A DNA stretch of 64,000 bases from Methylobacter tundripaludum (GTDB lineage: Bacteria; Pseudomonadota; Gammaproteobacteria; Methylococcales; Methylomonadaceae), in assembly GCF_002934365.1 (NCBI RefSeq), contig NZ_PTIY01000018.1, positions 1 through 64,000 of the forward strand, read 5' to 3'. Numbering within the stretch: the first letter of the stretch is position 1; the number at the start of each line of letters is the position of its first letter. The translations under genes and the position numbers were made by a program. Under the pieces are notes generated by a model that was given only the letters and a program-made list of their open reading frames with translations, had not been told where the DNA came from and searched no databases. This document shows, piece by piece, positions 27,801 to 36,137 of the stretch.

Positions 27801-29318
27801 TTTTTTCCGGTAAGCCTTGGCGCAATTGTCATACACAATGGCCCATAGGAAATTAGCTGCATTGGCGGCTGTTGCGGCATCCATCAGCAACAAAAAATCT
27901 TCCAACGGCATAAAGAAATATTCTTCTATAACACACAAGGCCTGATAAAAACTGTCCAGACTATCTATGCTCGGGAGGCCTTTAATCTTTGGATAGGCGG
28001 GAGCGCCAAGAGCCGCTGTAAAGTTGCTGTCGAAATTGGGTGGCTCGGTAGTCGGCAATTGGTATTCGGGCTGTTTTCTTTGTCTTTGTCCCGCTCTTTC
28101 CAGAAGCCTGTTTATTTCTCGCCAGTCATTATCAATCGGAACTTTAATCAGCATCATTTCGTTAAAAAGCTCAACGTCCAATTTATTATCGAACATGAAC
28201 TTTTTAACATCATCATTGGTGCGCTGCTCATAAAGCTGAGTAAAGTTCTTTGCCAGCGTCAGTGTGGAAAAATAGTCTGTTGTTGAGCTAAAACCTAAAG
28301 CAGCTTTAATATTACTATCAAAATCCCTAAAATCATTCTTTGCAGGTAAGGTAAAACTCGAATCACCGGAGCGGATTTTACCCATTTCCGTCAAAAGCCG
28401 GTTAATGGTTTGCCAGTCGCCATCCGCCGCAGGACCTCGACTATATTTTCGTTGTATCAAGCTACGCAGCTCACCGATTTCCATAAACAAGCCACTGTCT
28501 ATCCCGATAAATTTCACCAGTGTATACAGTTGCGTCAACAGGTCAAAAGTGGCTACGGCCTTAGGCGGGTAGATTGGCAATGCATCGCCTGGCAGGGGAT
28601 CGCCTAGAACGACTTTTAACATTTCCATGACCGCATCATTTTTAGTACCGGTGTACTGCTCACGCGCTTCCCGAATACCGATAATTTGTTTATTCACGTA
28701 AACAGAACTGAGTCGGGCAATTTTGGCATGATTAACAACCAAGTCAGATTCGGTGCGATAAACCAGCTCTTTACCCTGACTATCTTTCCCAGCAGCCAGT
28801 AGGGTACCCATCGGCAATAATACCTTGCTCACCTGACTGGAAGGTTCAATCAGCACATTGACACGGTCGGCTTGCGGTGGTTTTTTTTTGAAGTTCAATA
28901 CCGTGCGGTAATAAAAATCCAAATGCCTTGCAGTGAGTTGATTCAGCTGCCATTGGGTATTTTTCAGCAATTGTAAAAATGTCAGATATAAAACAAAATG
29001 AGGCCTGTGCAGATTGTAAAAACGCTCATCAGCATAGTTTTCAGGTTGTTTAACAAAGTTTTCTATTTGCTCTAACCAAGCGGCAAAATCACTACCGTCT
29101 TTAGCCTCTGGATTTAACAACGCCTGCCAGTTACCGGTCGCAACATTTTCATCATTGAAGTAGCGAAGCTCTTTGGCAAACTCATGAGCAAGCATTAACT
29201 GATCACGTAAACTGCGCTCGTCAATTCCTACAAAATCTGCTTGTAATGCAGGCAATAAACGTTGTATTTGGCTAGTGCCGTCGCGATTAGAAGCAAAAGG
29301 GGATACCGGCTCGGTCAT
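24822..29318 (-). CDS. eCIS baseplate protein, gpJ-like (Afp11-like)
   Basis: A 1498-residue protein following the PAAR-like gene. The C-terminal 300 residues resemble baseplate J-type wedge proteins: they include RHKQRAVGLWDYERLVLEQFPE, then VTVVVIPD and the LPVKLRFAVRF region. The N-terminal part contains DFYYRTVLNFKKKPPQADRVN, and most of the remainder is a large insertion of mixed helix and strand. It is probably the wedge partner of the 18682-22317 protein. The length is large for an Afp11 relative, which suggests a broad baseplate. The assignment rests on position and the C-terminal region. Confidence 0.8.
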   Translation of the reverse strand: MTEPVSPFASNRDGTSQIQRLLPALQADFVGIDERSLRDQLMLAHEFAKELRYFNDENVATGNWQALLNPEAKDGSDFAAWLEQIENFVKQPENYADERFYNLHRPHFVLYLTFLQLLKNTQWQLNQLTARHLDFYYRTVLNFKKKPPQADRVNVLIEPSSQVSKVLLPMGTLLAAGKDSQGKELVYRTESDLVVNHAKIARLSSVYVNKQIIGIREAREQYTGTKNDAVMEMLKVVLGDPLPGDALPIYPPKAVATFDLLTQLYTLVKFIGIDSGLFMEIGELRSLIQRKYSRGPAADGDWQTINRLLTEMGKIRSGDSSFTLPAKNDFRDFDSNIKAALGFSSTTDYFSTLTLAKNFTQLYEQRTNDDVKKFMFDNKLDVELFNEMMLIKVPIDNDWREINRLLERAGQRQRKQPEYQLPTTEPPNFDSNFTAALGAPAYPKIKGLPSIDSLDSFYQALCVIEEYFFMPLEDFLLLMDAATAANAANFLWAIVYDNCAKAYRKKVTATHKRQLNNLRSASESGQTEEDRILAFQSVMQLVLGVPATDNSDLLNRVKAYLPLATNLSLPEQEQADKEVKLLDFAAAGAELTAGDWESVVNTLEKAWRNRLPTPVAQKVTWLSLNARADTSTAKVSSSSDSSYWYTFGQRQALVDTEQSLPPVGNIGFAISSPMLCLAQGKRVLTLTLVFKQEQFNTEKINAALSKNPFLIELSSAKGWVTADSMNVKAGDYPVKPPAEALKSISWTLTFEKSAEPITALPDSDATYIKTSWPVLRLMLQPCWDDIGKRYVTDYPLFQDLSLEKALLDVSVEGLADFKLQNDDYTLTPSKPFEVFGSSPAIGARLNFGYSELMQKKLTGLNLNLQWMNVPAAKMDEYYANYGTVSVTSKTDAQGVKTNVTSFIPTIADNTVFKCKIGMVDQRLELPLDDSAALLPLFNKNDAKASTSLAIANIPVRIQANRAGYRYERLFAEANDDDVTHWPRYWFLELAGRDFQHSAYPGIASAKSVDLAAAIVNAKETPVNANDYKVNPPYTPKLKSLSIDYSAAIEINLAAMQSDDADQLYHLHPFGHAPIQIDSQSGGYSLLPAYHNEGELYIGLSGMHAPQTLSMLLQMAEGTANPDLAVAKVQWSVLSDNRWNSLDKGQLQADASDGLLQSGIVSLQLEAVKPSTLLPPDLFWLRVAISEGCDSVCDTIGVYSQAVAASFIDQNNSEDHLNQPLPANSLKGLVEPVAGIAGIKQPFTSFGAKPSELDSHFNTRVSERLRHKQRAVGLWDYERLVLEQFPELYKAKCIPAQSLENLGQVTVVVIPDVRNRLPFNPFTPKAPASLLNDIGDFLNTHAPMGAHIVVKNACYLPVKLRFAVRFQPDVDAGFYTQKLNEDVNHFLSPWAYEQGKDVVIGGRIYANAIIDFIERCAYVDYVEHFKMFLGAENGLDYQLIIKPPLTSSSEGYFVEAPRPDAVLIAAREHDIDLITDLNVDGQTFKGINYMKLELDFVVS

Positions 29319-29328
29319 GATAATTTAC

Positions 29329-29763
29329 TCAGCTACCTTTAACGGTGAGATTGGTGGTCAGAAACATACCGCTACCTGAATACTGCGCGGTGCTATCGGG
29401 AATAGGCCCACCTGGCCCCGGCGGCGGCTGTTGCGCCGGGGTTTGAACGGAAAACTTGGCGGTAAAAGTTCCTCCTTTGAGTAACACCAGCTTACCGCCG
29501 GTTTTAGTTTTTCCGGCTTTCTGATCCCCGGCTAGCGCATCAATTTCCAACGTACCGACGCCGGGAATGCAATATTGCGGTGTCATATAAGCGCAGCCGG
29601 GGACAGAGACTTTTTTCTCATCGCCGTCTACACAGATTTTTTTACCCTTGACGGTTGCAGGTCCGGTGGCTTTTAAGTCGCCGGGTTGAACGACGACTAT
29701 CGCGGCTCCGAAATTGGGCATAAAAATGGCTTTATCGCCTTCCAAGAGAATAGAATCAAGCAT
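29329..29763 (-). CDS. PAAR-like spike tip protein (Afp10-like)
   Basis: A 144-residue small beta-rich protein with a proline-rich stretch (QPPPGPGGPIPD) near the C terminus. Its short glycine-rich strands (VKGKKICVDGDEKKVSV, GTLEIDALAGD) fit the PAAR-like tip proteins encoded beside gp25-like genes in injection systems. It overlaps the gp25-like gene by 8 bases and precedes the large J-like gene. It would cap the VgrG-like spike and meet the target membrane first. Sequence identity of the family is weak, so position carries much of the call. Confidence 0.7.
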   Translation of the reverse strand: MLDSILLEGDKAIFMPNFGAAIVVVQPGDLKATGPATVKGKKICVDGDEKKVSVPGCAYMTPQYCIPGVGTLEIDALAGDQKAGKTKTGGKLVLLKGGTFTAKFSVQTPAQQPPPGPGGPIPDSTAQYSGSGMFLTTNLTVKGS

Positions 29764-30178
29764 TGGCGTAACTCGCCTCGTTCAGATAAAACGGATAAAC
29801 CAGATTAAAGCGGGAGTTAGTGCTCCTTACCGTGTAATCTATAGCAATCATCAACAAGCCTTGGGTCTGGGAGCTCTCATCAACATTGATAGCATTCAAT
29901 ACGATGCGCGTCTCATAATACAGTACCGCATCGGTAATCAATCGGGTCAGGGTATTGACCAGGCTTTGACTGATTTCTTCAAACATAAAGCGCTGTAAGT
30001 CGCAGCCAAAATCTTCGCGCATAATGCGCTCACCCTGAGCGGTGTTTAATAAAATTTGTAGGCTTTGCTGAATATCCTGATGCTCCGATACGCAATGCAC
30101 ATCCAGCCCATTTTGACTAAAGCTGGGCGGAAAGCTCCAGCCTTTACCCAAAAAAGAAGCCTGTGCGTCGCTGCTCAT
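29756..30178 (-). CDS. gp25-like baseplate protein (Afp9-like)
   Basis: A 140-residue protein of the T4 gp25 / lysozyme-like baseplate family. Motifs in place are FLGKGWSFPP at the N terminus, QSLQILLNTAQGERIMREDFGC near residue 45-65, and the following FMFEEIS segment. The EPR-type loop of T6SS relatives reads MREDFG here. The protein anchors the sheath start on the inner baseplate. Its stop overlaps the PAAR-like start by 8 bases, and a small gene precedes it by 2 bases. Confidence 0.88.
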   Translation of the reverse strand: MSSDAQASFLGKGWSFPPSFSQNGLDVHCVSEHQDIQQSLQILLNTAQGERIMREDFGCDLQRFMFEEISQSLVNTLTRLITDAVLYYETRIVLNAINVDESSQTQGLLMIAIDYTVRSTNSRFNLVYPFYLNEASYANA

Positions 30179-30180
30179 GA

Positions 30181-30357
30181 TTATTCTTCCCCGCCTGCAA
30201 CGGGGGACTCAGGCGCTTTATTAAGCTGTCCTGAAGCTTGCTCCTGAATTTTCCCAATCAGACCGTAGACTTTTACAAAAGGCATACTGCCTAGGCCCTC
30301 GAGTAACAGGTTAATTTCATCAGCGGAAAGTTGTAGATTAATAGCTTGCTTATCCAT
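30181..30357 (-). CDS. Small conserved-looking eCIS operon protein
   Basis: A 58-residue product (MDKQAINLQLSADEINLLLE at its start, AGGEE at its end) filling the only large gap between the spike and gp25-like genes. It is mostly one amphipathic helix pair with an acidic tail; no family is recognised. Stop and next start are 2 bases apart, so translational coupling supports a real gene. It may be a small baseplate or assembly factor. Confidence 0.65.
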   Translation of the reverse strand: MDKQAINLQLSADEINLLLEGLGSMPFVKVYGLIGKIQEQASGQLNKAPESPVAGGEE

Positions 30358-30411
30358 GTTGTACCTTGTTAGTTAAAATTTTTATCCTGCGTGCCTACCT
30401 CTTCCGCACGT

Positions 30412-32052
30412 TTATTTAATGTCCACCTTAGTGCCTTTAATTTCTACATCACCACTCGCCTCCAGCTTGAAATCTTTGGCACTTTTTAAAGTAATACCCT
30501 TGTCATCCATCGTTATACAGTTGCCATGCTGATCTTTTAGTTCAATTTTTTTTCCGTCATCATCAAGGGTAATGGTATTTTTGCCCGGTGTTTCGATATA
30601 CACAATCGCTTTCTCATCATCAAAACCGATGACCATACCTTTTTTACTGACAATGCCCCGGCCATTGTTTTTATCATCCGGCTGACCAAAACGCGTTGGC
30701 GTACTGTTTTTTGATCCATACAAAGAACCTAAAATAATGGCTTGACGCGGGTCGCCGTTAACAAACCCCATGACCACTTCATCGCCAACTTCCGGCCGGA
30801 AAAAAAAACCGCGATCTTTGCCTGCATCCGGCGAGGCAAGACGTGCCCACAAGGTGTTGCCATCATCCGGTAACGTCGGCCATTTAATCTTTACTTTCAA
30901 TTCCTTGTCGGGATCCTCGCTAAGATCTAACACCTGTCCGATATGCAGCCCTGAAATACCGGGCAGCAAACCCGAGGCAGGCAGACCATTAGCCTCATCG
31001 CTGTTTAACAGCCATTGATCGGCAAGACCGAGCTGTATATCGGTAATCCAGGACCCCGGAGTAACACGATGGCCGATACCGGTAACGATCGCTTTGCCAT
31101 CAAAACGTTTGCCTAGGCCTTTAATTTCTATCGCATCCAATAACGCTACATCGGTTCTTCCGGGTAAAGACACACATCCGCGAATTAAACTCAACTGAGT
31201 TCTAGCCAGTTTGCCGGTGATCCAGGCGGTTAACTCTGCCTGGCTCAATGCTGCCGAAGTCGCTAACGCATAATCTTCACCGCCTAAACTTCCAGCCAGA
31301 TCTCGACTGCTTAAATTGCCCGGCGTCAAGCTAAGATTATCTGACTTGTCGGTCTTTAGACTTTGCTGATTTTTGACATCCCAAGCTGAGGCGGAAACTT
31401 TTTTATACTGGCCTACGCCATTGGCCTCAATATCGATGTTATAAATCTCATTGATGCCCTGCTCCAAGGTTACCGCCGCTGCACTGGGAGCTTTTATCGA
31501 TAATGCGGAAATCGACTCGTCCTGTATTGTAATGAGCAAACCGTTGCTTTCAGCCCTCGCCAAGACAAAGTCCCAATCGCTGCACGCATATTGCACAAGT
31601 TCCGCATGTTTAGGCTGAGTGCTGTCGATTGTTTTGGCTTTTAACTTATGCAGCCCGATTATTTTTTTTATAACTTCATCATCACTCATTTCGGCAAAAA
31701 CACGGTGATTTTTACCTTGGGTCATGGCAACCGCGGCATCTTTAATGATCACGGTCAACGTTGAATTACCCGGTTCGGCATTAATCTCCTGTCTCGCCAC
31801 CAAGCCTGTAAAGACGGTTTTTTCTGTAGACGGATCTTCTTCGTAGCGCAGCTTGATTGTAATTTTTTTGCCCGGTTCAAATATATCGGTATCGCTGAGC
31901 ACAAATTCCCTACTTGCAGCATCACCGTCAACATAGACCAACTCGGCGTACGGAATCCGATTAACCTCCATATTTACGTGAACTGACAATAAGACGTAAA
32001 TGGGGTCTATGTCTTTACTATCACTCTGTATGGTAACGGTAACAAAGTTCAT
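30412..32052 (-). CDS. VgrG-like spike protein (Afp8-like)
   Basis: A 546-residue protein with the layout of the Afp8 spike: an N-terminal gp27-like hub domain of about 340 residues, an OB-fold gp5-like domain near 365-450 (VKIKWPTLPDDGNTLWARLA, then FFFRPEVGDEVVMGFVNGDP) and a short C-terminal beta-helix of repeated polar strands (IELKDQHGNCITMDDKGITL, then SGDVEIKGTKVDIK). It forms a trimeric needle under the PAAR-like tip at the end of the tube. It follows the LysM hub protein gene by 12 bases. Confidence 0.92.
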   Translation of the reverse strand: MNFVTVTIQSDSKDIDPIYVLLSVHVNMEVNRIPYAELVYVDGDAASREFVLSDTDIFEPGKKITIKLRYEEDPSTEKTVFTGLVARQEINAEPGNSTLTVIIKDAAVAMTQGKNHRVFAEMSDDEVIKKIIGLHKLKAKTIDSTQPKHAELVQYACSDWDFVLARAESNGLLITIQDESISALSIKAPSAAAVTLEQGINEIYNIDIEANGVGQYKKVSASAWDVKNQQSLKTDKSDNLSLTPGNLSSRDLAGSLGGEDYALATSAALSQAELTAWITGKLARTQLSLIRGCVSLPGRTDVALLDAIEIKGLGKRFDGKAIVTGIGHRVTPGSWITDIQLGLADQWLLNSDEANGLPASGLLPGISGLHIGQVLDLSEDPDKELKVKIKWPTLPDDGNTLWARLASPDAGKDRGFFFRPEVGDEVVMGFVNGDPRQAIILGSLYGSKNSTPTRFGQPDDKNNGRGIVSKKGMVIGFDDEKAIVYIETPGKNTITLDDDGKKIELKDQHGNCITMDDKGITLKSAKDFKLEASGDVEIKGTKVDIK

Positions 32053-32064
32053 AGCGGCAAGTTC

Positions 32065-32772
32065 TTACACTAAAGGCGGAAAAAACAAGCGTTGTCCAGG
32101 GTTTAGATTCCTAAAATCATCCAGTTGATTTTGTTGCGCTATCCACAAGTACTGGTTTGATGTGCCGTATATCTCTTTGCTTAATAAAGGCAGCGTATCG
32201 CCGTCCTTGACTATACGGCTATGGGTTAAGTCGGGGGAACTTAAGCCGGCAATCGACTGACTTTTTTTAGCGTTCTGGTCGAATAGCAAAGAAATGTTTA
32301 ATTCTGCGCGTAACGGTGTGCCATCAGGGTTAAAAAGGGTATAGTTAATATCAACGCTTTGAAGTCGGCAGGGAAAAGTCAGCTTACCCCAGGTCACGTC
32401 CAAATAATTCGGCTGATGGAGTTTACCGTTTATGTCAGAGGCGATGGAAAGAAACTGCTTAATTCTGTCCGCCACGCTTAAGTTGTTACCCGTCAGCGCA
32501 TTGGCCAAGGCTTCCACGCCCAACTCATTGCTACCGGTACCGTCAAGTAGCAGCTTTAACGATAACAGCGGCGGCGGCGTATAGCCGAAAGTCACTGTCT
32601 GCGAGGCAGGATTTAAGCTGGGCTTTTTAAGCAGTTTGGTAGAATACTTTTCACTAAAAGATTCCGGGTTGAACATGGCTTTAAAAGGATCACCCACCTT
32701 TTCGGTTCGTTTGTCATCCTTGTAGGCCGTTATGGTCAACTTTTCCAGCTTGAATGGATTGCTTAGTGGCAT
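32065..32772 (-). CDS. LysM-containing baseplate hub protein (Afp7-like)
   Basis: A 235-residue protein. The N-terminal part (PFKAMFNPESFSEKYS) is the usual opening of eCIS and phage tail hub connectors. The last 50 residues form a LysM-like module (SRIVKDGDTLPLLSKEIYG, ending FPPLV). In Afp this protein sits between tube and spike and helps hold the hub together. It lies one base downstream of the small DUF5908 gene and 12 bases upstream of the spike gene. Confidence 0.88.
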   Translation of the reverse strand: MPLSNPFKLEKLTITAYKDDKRTEKVGDPFKAMFNPESFSEKYSTKLLKKPSLNPASQTVTFGYTPPPLLSLKLLLDGTGSNELGVEALANALTGNNLSVADRIKQFLSIASDINGKLHQPNYLDVTWGKLTFPCRLQSVDINYTLFNPDGTPLRAELNISLLFDQNAKKSQSIAGLSSPDLTHSRIVKDGDTLPLLSKEIYGTSNQYLWIAQQNQLDDFRNLNPGQRLFFPPLV

Positions 32773-32773
32773 G

Positions 32774-32947
32774 TTATCGCTCTTGTTTTCTGTTCAGAAT
32801 TTTTAACACTTGTTTAACGCAGGCTTCAATAATCGCGTCGCGACCCTGCATGTCATGTTCCCCTGTTTCAGTACCCGTTTCCTCAGATGAGTTTTGTTCA
32901 TCTTTAATGACTGCCCTGATGACAAGTTCACGAATTTCAACCGCCAT
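32774..32947 (-). CDS. Small DUF5908-type protein
   Basis: A 57-residue product beginning MAVEIRELVIRAVIKDEQNS, then an acidic glutamate/threonine linker and a basic helix (CVKQVLKILNRKQER). The opening matches the DUF5908 proteins that occur at this place, between tube and LysM hub genes, in many eCIS operons. It is 4 bases from the third tube gene and 1 base from the hub gene, so it is tightly coupled. Its role is not known. Confidence 0.75.
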   Translation of the reverse strand: MAVEIRELVIRAVIKDEQNSSEETGTETGEHDMQGRDAIIEACVKQVLKILNRKQER

Positions 32948-32951
32948 ACCT

Positions 32952-33431
32952 TTATAACCTGATTGCTTGCATACGTTGATAGGCTAATTCCATGGTTTCA
33001 ATGACAACTTGATTCGACTCGGCAGACAACTCGGAAACAGTCCATTTGACCGGATATGCCGTCATAAACAACCAACCACTAACAGGTATACCGGATTCAT
33101 CGAATAAGGTCACCAGTACATTACAGGGATTAAATTTAAATAACGACATAGTGGCATTAAATTCCGCAACTAATATCGAACCGATTGCCATACCCCGCTC
33201 TAAAACCAGATTGTCATACTGTACGTGCGTCGGCAAATGATGCGTGAATAAATTCTGCCCGCCCTCATTGACGGCTTGCGTATCGATTCGAGAGTTAAGT
33301 CCCGAGACTTTGCTAAAACGAATGTCCAAAGGATTAGGAACAACGCCCCCTACAAGAAAAAACACGCCGAAGCGAAACGCCAATGGCGGCCCGCCGTGTA
33401 CGGCTTGATAAAGATCACCGGGTATATCCAT
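32952..33431 (-). CDS. eCIS inner tube protein, third copy
   Basis: About 159 residues of the T4 gp19-like tube family. It opens DIPGDLYQAVHGGPPLAFRF and has FSKVSGL and VLERGMAIGS in the family positions. It differs most from the other two tube proteins and may form the first tube ring on the hub, as Afp5-type proteins do. ATG 33431 is chosen; an in-frame GTG at 33440 is possible, and neither has a strong ribosome site. It lies between the second tube gene and the DUF5908 gene. Confidence 0.85.
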   Translation of the reverse strand: MDIPGDLYQAVHGGPPLAFRFGVFFLVGGVVPNPLDIRFSKVSGLNSRIDTQAVNEGGQNLFTHHLPTHVQYDNLVLERGMAIGSILVAEFNATMSLFKFNPCNVLVTLFDESGIPVSGWLFMTAYPVKWTVSELSAESNQVVIETMELAYQRMQAIRL

Positions 33432-33445
33432 AATCGTCACATAAG

Positions 33446-33928
33446 TTAAGAGGGGTGGTAATCCGCTTCCAAATCGGTAGCGACTAATTCCATACTGATG
33501 ATCGCAACTTCATTGCTGTTTGCGGTAAAAGTAGGCGCATCAAGTTTGGTTGGCAAAGCTTGTTTCACTTTCCAGCGAATCACCGGCAAGCCTTTTTCAT
33601 CACAAAGATCAATAATAACATCGCGCCTGCTGGTTATTAACCAAGGGTCTAAGTAACAGCTATTGAGCCAGTTTTGCAAAAAATCGCCATTCAGGGTCAA
33701 GCCTTTTTTTAAAGTCAATTTAATCGGCTGACGCATCCCTGGAACGATCTGAATGCCCATCAGGAAACTGAATCCATGTTTGTAAGTCACCGGTTCATAC
33801 GCAATCGACAAACCGGATACTTCCGAAAAGCCCAACACATTGGCCGCGCCATTATCTAATATCGTTACCCGATAGTTGTACGCGGGTAACGGATACGTCG
33901 ACTTAATGTCCTCTTTGCTTAATGCCAT
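33446..33928 (-). CDS. eCIS inner tube protein, second copy
   Basis: A 160-residue gp19-like tube protein starting MALSKEDIKSTYPLPAYNYR. It has the FSEVSGLSIAYEPV strand and a C-terminal FTANSNEVAIISMELVATDL. It is closely related to the first copy (34408-33935), which begins MALTKDEIKKSYPLPVYNYK, and follows it by 6 bases. Paralogous tube proteins are usual in eCIS: one builds the shaft and others adapt its ends. Confidence 0.9.
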   Translation of the reverse strand: MALSKEDIKSTYPLPAYNYRVTILDNGAANVLGFSEVSGLSIAYEPVTYKHGFSFLMGIQIVPGMRQPIKLTLKKGLTLNGDFLQNWLNSCYLDPWLITSRRDVIIDLCDEKGLPVIRWKVKQALPTKLDAPTFTANSNEVAIISMELVATDLEADYHPS

Positions 33929-33934
33929 CGGCGT

Positions 33935-34408
33935 TTAAGCTTCCTCAATCACAACGCCGTCAGCCATTAGCGACATGCTTTCAATCGCAGCATCGTTAGA
34001 CTTGGCGTCAAAACTGGGAGCATCGAGTTTGGTCGGAAATGCATTGATGACTTTCCAGCTAATAACCGCTTTACCTTGTTCATCGCATAAGCGGACATAA
34101 ATATCCTTCTTTTCCAGCTGATTGATAGTCGCAGTGCTGATCCATTTATACAGTGTGGCAACACTGGTCACGCGCACCATGCCTTTTTTTAAGGTAATAT
34201 TTACAGGCTTAAGTTGCGCGGGCATATATAAAGTGCGGGTACCGGCAATGCCGCTTGCAGTTTGGCTTTCAATATAGGTGCTGGTATTGTATTCAATGGT
34301 TAAACCCGATACTTCTGTAAAGGCGATTGCCACACCGGCAATTTCAACCTTATAGTTGTAAACGGGCAAAGGATAGGATTTTTTTATTTCATCTTTGGTA
34401 AGTGCCAT
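33935..34408 (-). CDS. eCIS inner tube protein, first copy
   Basis: A 157-residue gp19-like tube protein. The strand motif FTEVSGLTIEYN and the closing DAKSNDAAIESMSLMADG mark the family. Being first after the sheath, it may be the main shaft protein (Afp1/Afp5 group), but the sequence alone does not say which copy dominates. It is 48 bases downstream of the sheath gene. Confidence 0.9.
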   Translation of the reverse strand: MALTKDEIKKSYPLPVYNYKVEIAGVAIAFTEVSGLTIEYNTSTYIESQTASGIAGTRTLYMPAQLKPVNITLKKGMVRVTSVATLYKWISTATINQLEKKDIYVRLCDEQGKAVISWKVINAFPTKLDAPSFDAKSNDAAIESMSLMADGVVIEEA

Positions 34409-34456
34409 AACAGTGACTCCATGAAGTTAGTAGTAGGTCAAAAGACGTGAGCAGTT

Positions 34457-36133
34457 TTAAGCTTCCTGCAACTTATGCGAGAAACGCAAGATGATAAATT
34501 CAGCGGGTCTGACAGCTGCCACGCCAATAGTCACTATCAATTTTCCTTCGAGTATATCTTGGGCCGTCATGGTCTTGCCTAAGCCGACGCTGACGAAATA
34601 AGCAGACTCCGGTTTGGAACCGGCCAAAGCGCCTTGTTGCCACAAACCATAAAGATAGCTTTCGATCATCGCTTTAACTTTCAGCCAAGTCGTTGCGTCA
34701 TTCGGTTCAAAAACGGCGAATGCCGAAGCTTTGCGTGTCGACTCTTCAATGGTAATAAACAAACGCCGTACCGAAACATAACGCCATTCGTTATCGTTAC
34801 CGGCTAAGGTACGCCCTCCCCACACTAAAGTACCCTTACCGGTAAAGGTACGGATAGCGTTGATAGATTTACCGGCAGTCGGGTCGATATTGAGCGAATC
34901 CTGCTCTACATCGGAAATTTTGCTGACAGGGCCTATCACCGAATTTAAGCTGACATTGGCCGGCGCTTTCCAAACGCCACGATCTCGGTCAACACTGGCG
35001 TAAACACCGGCAATCGCGGCGCTGGGTGGCAGTTCTACGCGCTGACTGCTCAAGCTGGTTTTGATTTGATTATACAGTCCGGTATTGGCGCCTTTTAGAT
35101 CAGATAATGTGGGTTCAGTCGTTGCAACTGCGTCAATATTTTTGAGGGTAATTGCGGCAACTGTGTCACCGCCGGTTCCGTTGATGGTCACATTGAACCC
35201 ACCGGCAGCATTGGCATTTTTCCAGGCCGCCCATAGATCAGCCATTTCCGTACCCGTCGGTTGCAATACATCCGCTGCCGCAATAGGAATTTTTATTTCC
35301 AAGGTTTTGATATTATTGGCGCCTGAAGAAACAGTGAATTCGGCTTTGCCGGTAGTCACATCGGCATCGGTAGCTATTTTGATTTTTGGCACATCTGTAG
35401 CAGCGCCAGTGTAAATCACATTAACCCCGTTGGTGTTAGAGGTAATTTGAAAGCTCTTACCCACAGCCGTTTGCTTGACGTCGGTTTCTTTATACTGAAA
35501 ATTCAGCGTGGTCGTTAAGTAAGGGTAATAAACGGCGGCGTAACTAAGGTTATTGCTGCCGATACCGGTTCTAAAGTCATCAATCTTTTCGCCTTTAGGG
35601 ACATCGACAATTAAAAACCTATCACCCAGTTTTTTACACTGAGCCAATGCTGTCGTACACAAACTGTAATAATCAGCCGCTTTGAGTGGCGTAGCATCTA
35701 TCAATACTATCAGCGTCGGCTCATCCTCCTTCTCAAGAGCCGCAATCGCCGGAATAAAATCAGCTTTAGCGGGCGTTGCCGAATAATTACCGACTGAGAT
35801 AATGTAGCAACTGCCGCCGCCGTTTTGAAAATACAAGCTGAGGCCATAATACATCAAAAACTGGTCTTGCTTGGCATCGGTTCGGGTAATTGCCCCTATG
35901 CTTTGCGAATCAGTGCCGGGATTATTAACCGCCACGCTAAAAGCGCTCGGATTGGCACCGCCGAACAGATTCTCGTAATCAAGCATGGTGTCAATACGGG
36001 TAGGTTTTAAAAGCGGCCCTTTTTCCGTGTAGCCGATAAAAGCCGGTATTGCAGTCGCCACCGAAGCGACAGAGGGCGCTAAGGTAGAAATTTCTTCAAC
36101 GTATACGCCTGGAGTACTGTAAGAAGTCGCCAT
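34457..36133 (-). CDS. eCIS contractile sheath protein
   Basis: A 558-residue tail sheath protein, the only sheath gene of this cluster (Afp and PVC have three). The N terminus YSTPGVYVEEISTLAPSVAS and IPAFIGYTEKGPL are classic sheath motifs. The C-terminal domain shows GKGTLVWGGRTLAGNDNEWR, VRRLFITIEES and the final PAEFIILRFSHKL, which are the conserved core strands. The middle 150 residues are a variable surface domain. Contraction of this sheath drives the tube into the target cell. The start ATG 36133 lies 4 bases after the preceding gene. Confidence 0.95.
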   Translation of the reverse strand: MATSYSTPGVYVEEISTLAPSVASVATAIPAFIGYTEKGPLLKPTRIDTMLDYENLFGGANPSAFSVAVNNPGTDSQSIGAITRTDAKQDQFLMYYGLSLYFQNGGGSCYIISVGNYSATPAKADFIPAIAALEKEDEPTLIVLIDATPLKAADYYSLCTTALAQCKKLGDRFLIVDVPKGEKIDDFRTGIGSNNLSYAAVYYPYLTTTLNFQYKETDVKQTAVGKSFQITSNTNGVNVIYTGAATDVPKIKIATDADVTTGKAEFTVSSGANNIKTLEIKIPIAAADVLQPTGTEMADLWAAWKNANAAGGFNVTINGTGGDTVAAITLKNIDAVATTEPTLSDLKGANTGLYNQIKTSLSSQRVELPPSAAIAGVYASVDRDRGVWKAPANVSLNSVIGPVSKISDVEQDSLNIDPTAGKSINAIRTFTGKGTLVWGGRTLAGNDNEWRYVSVRRLFITIEESTRKASAFAVFEPNDATTWLKVKAMIESYLYGLWQQGALAGSKPESAYFVSVGLGKTMTAQDILEGKLIVTIGVAAVRPAEFIILRFSHKLQEA

Positions 36134-36137
36134 GGAT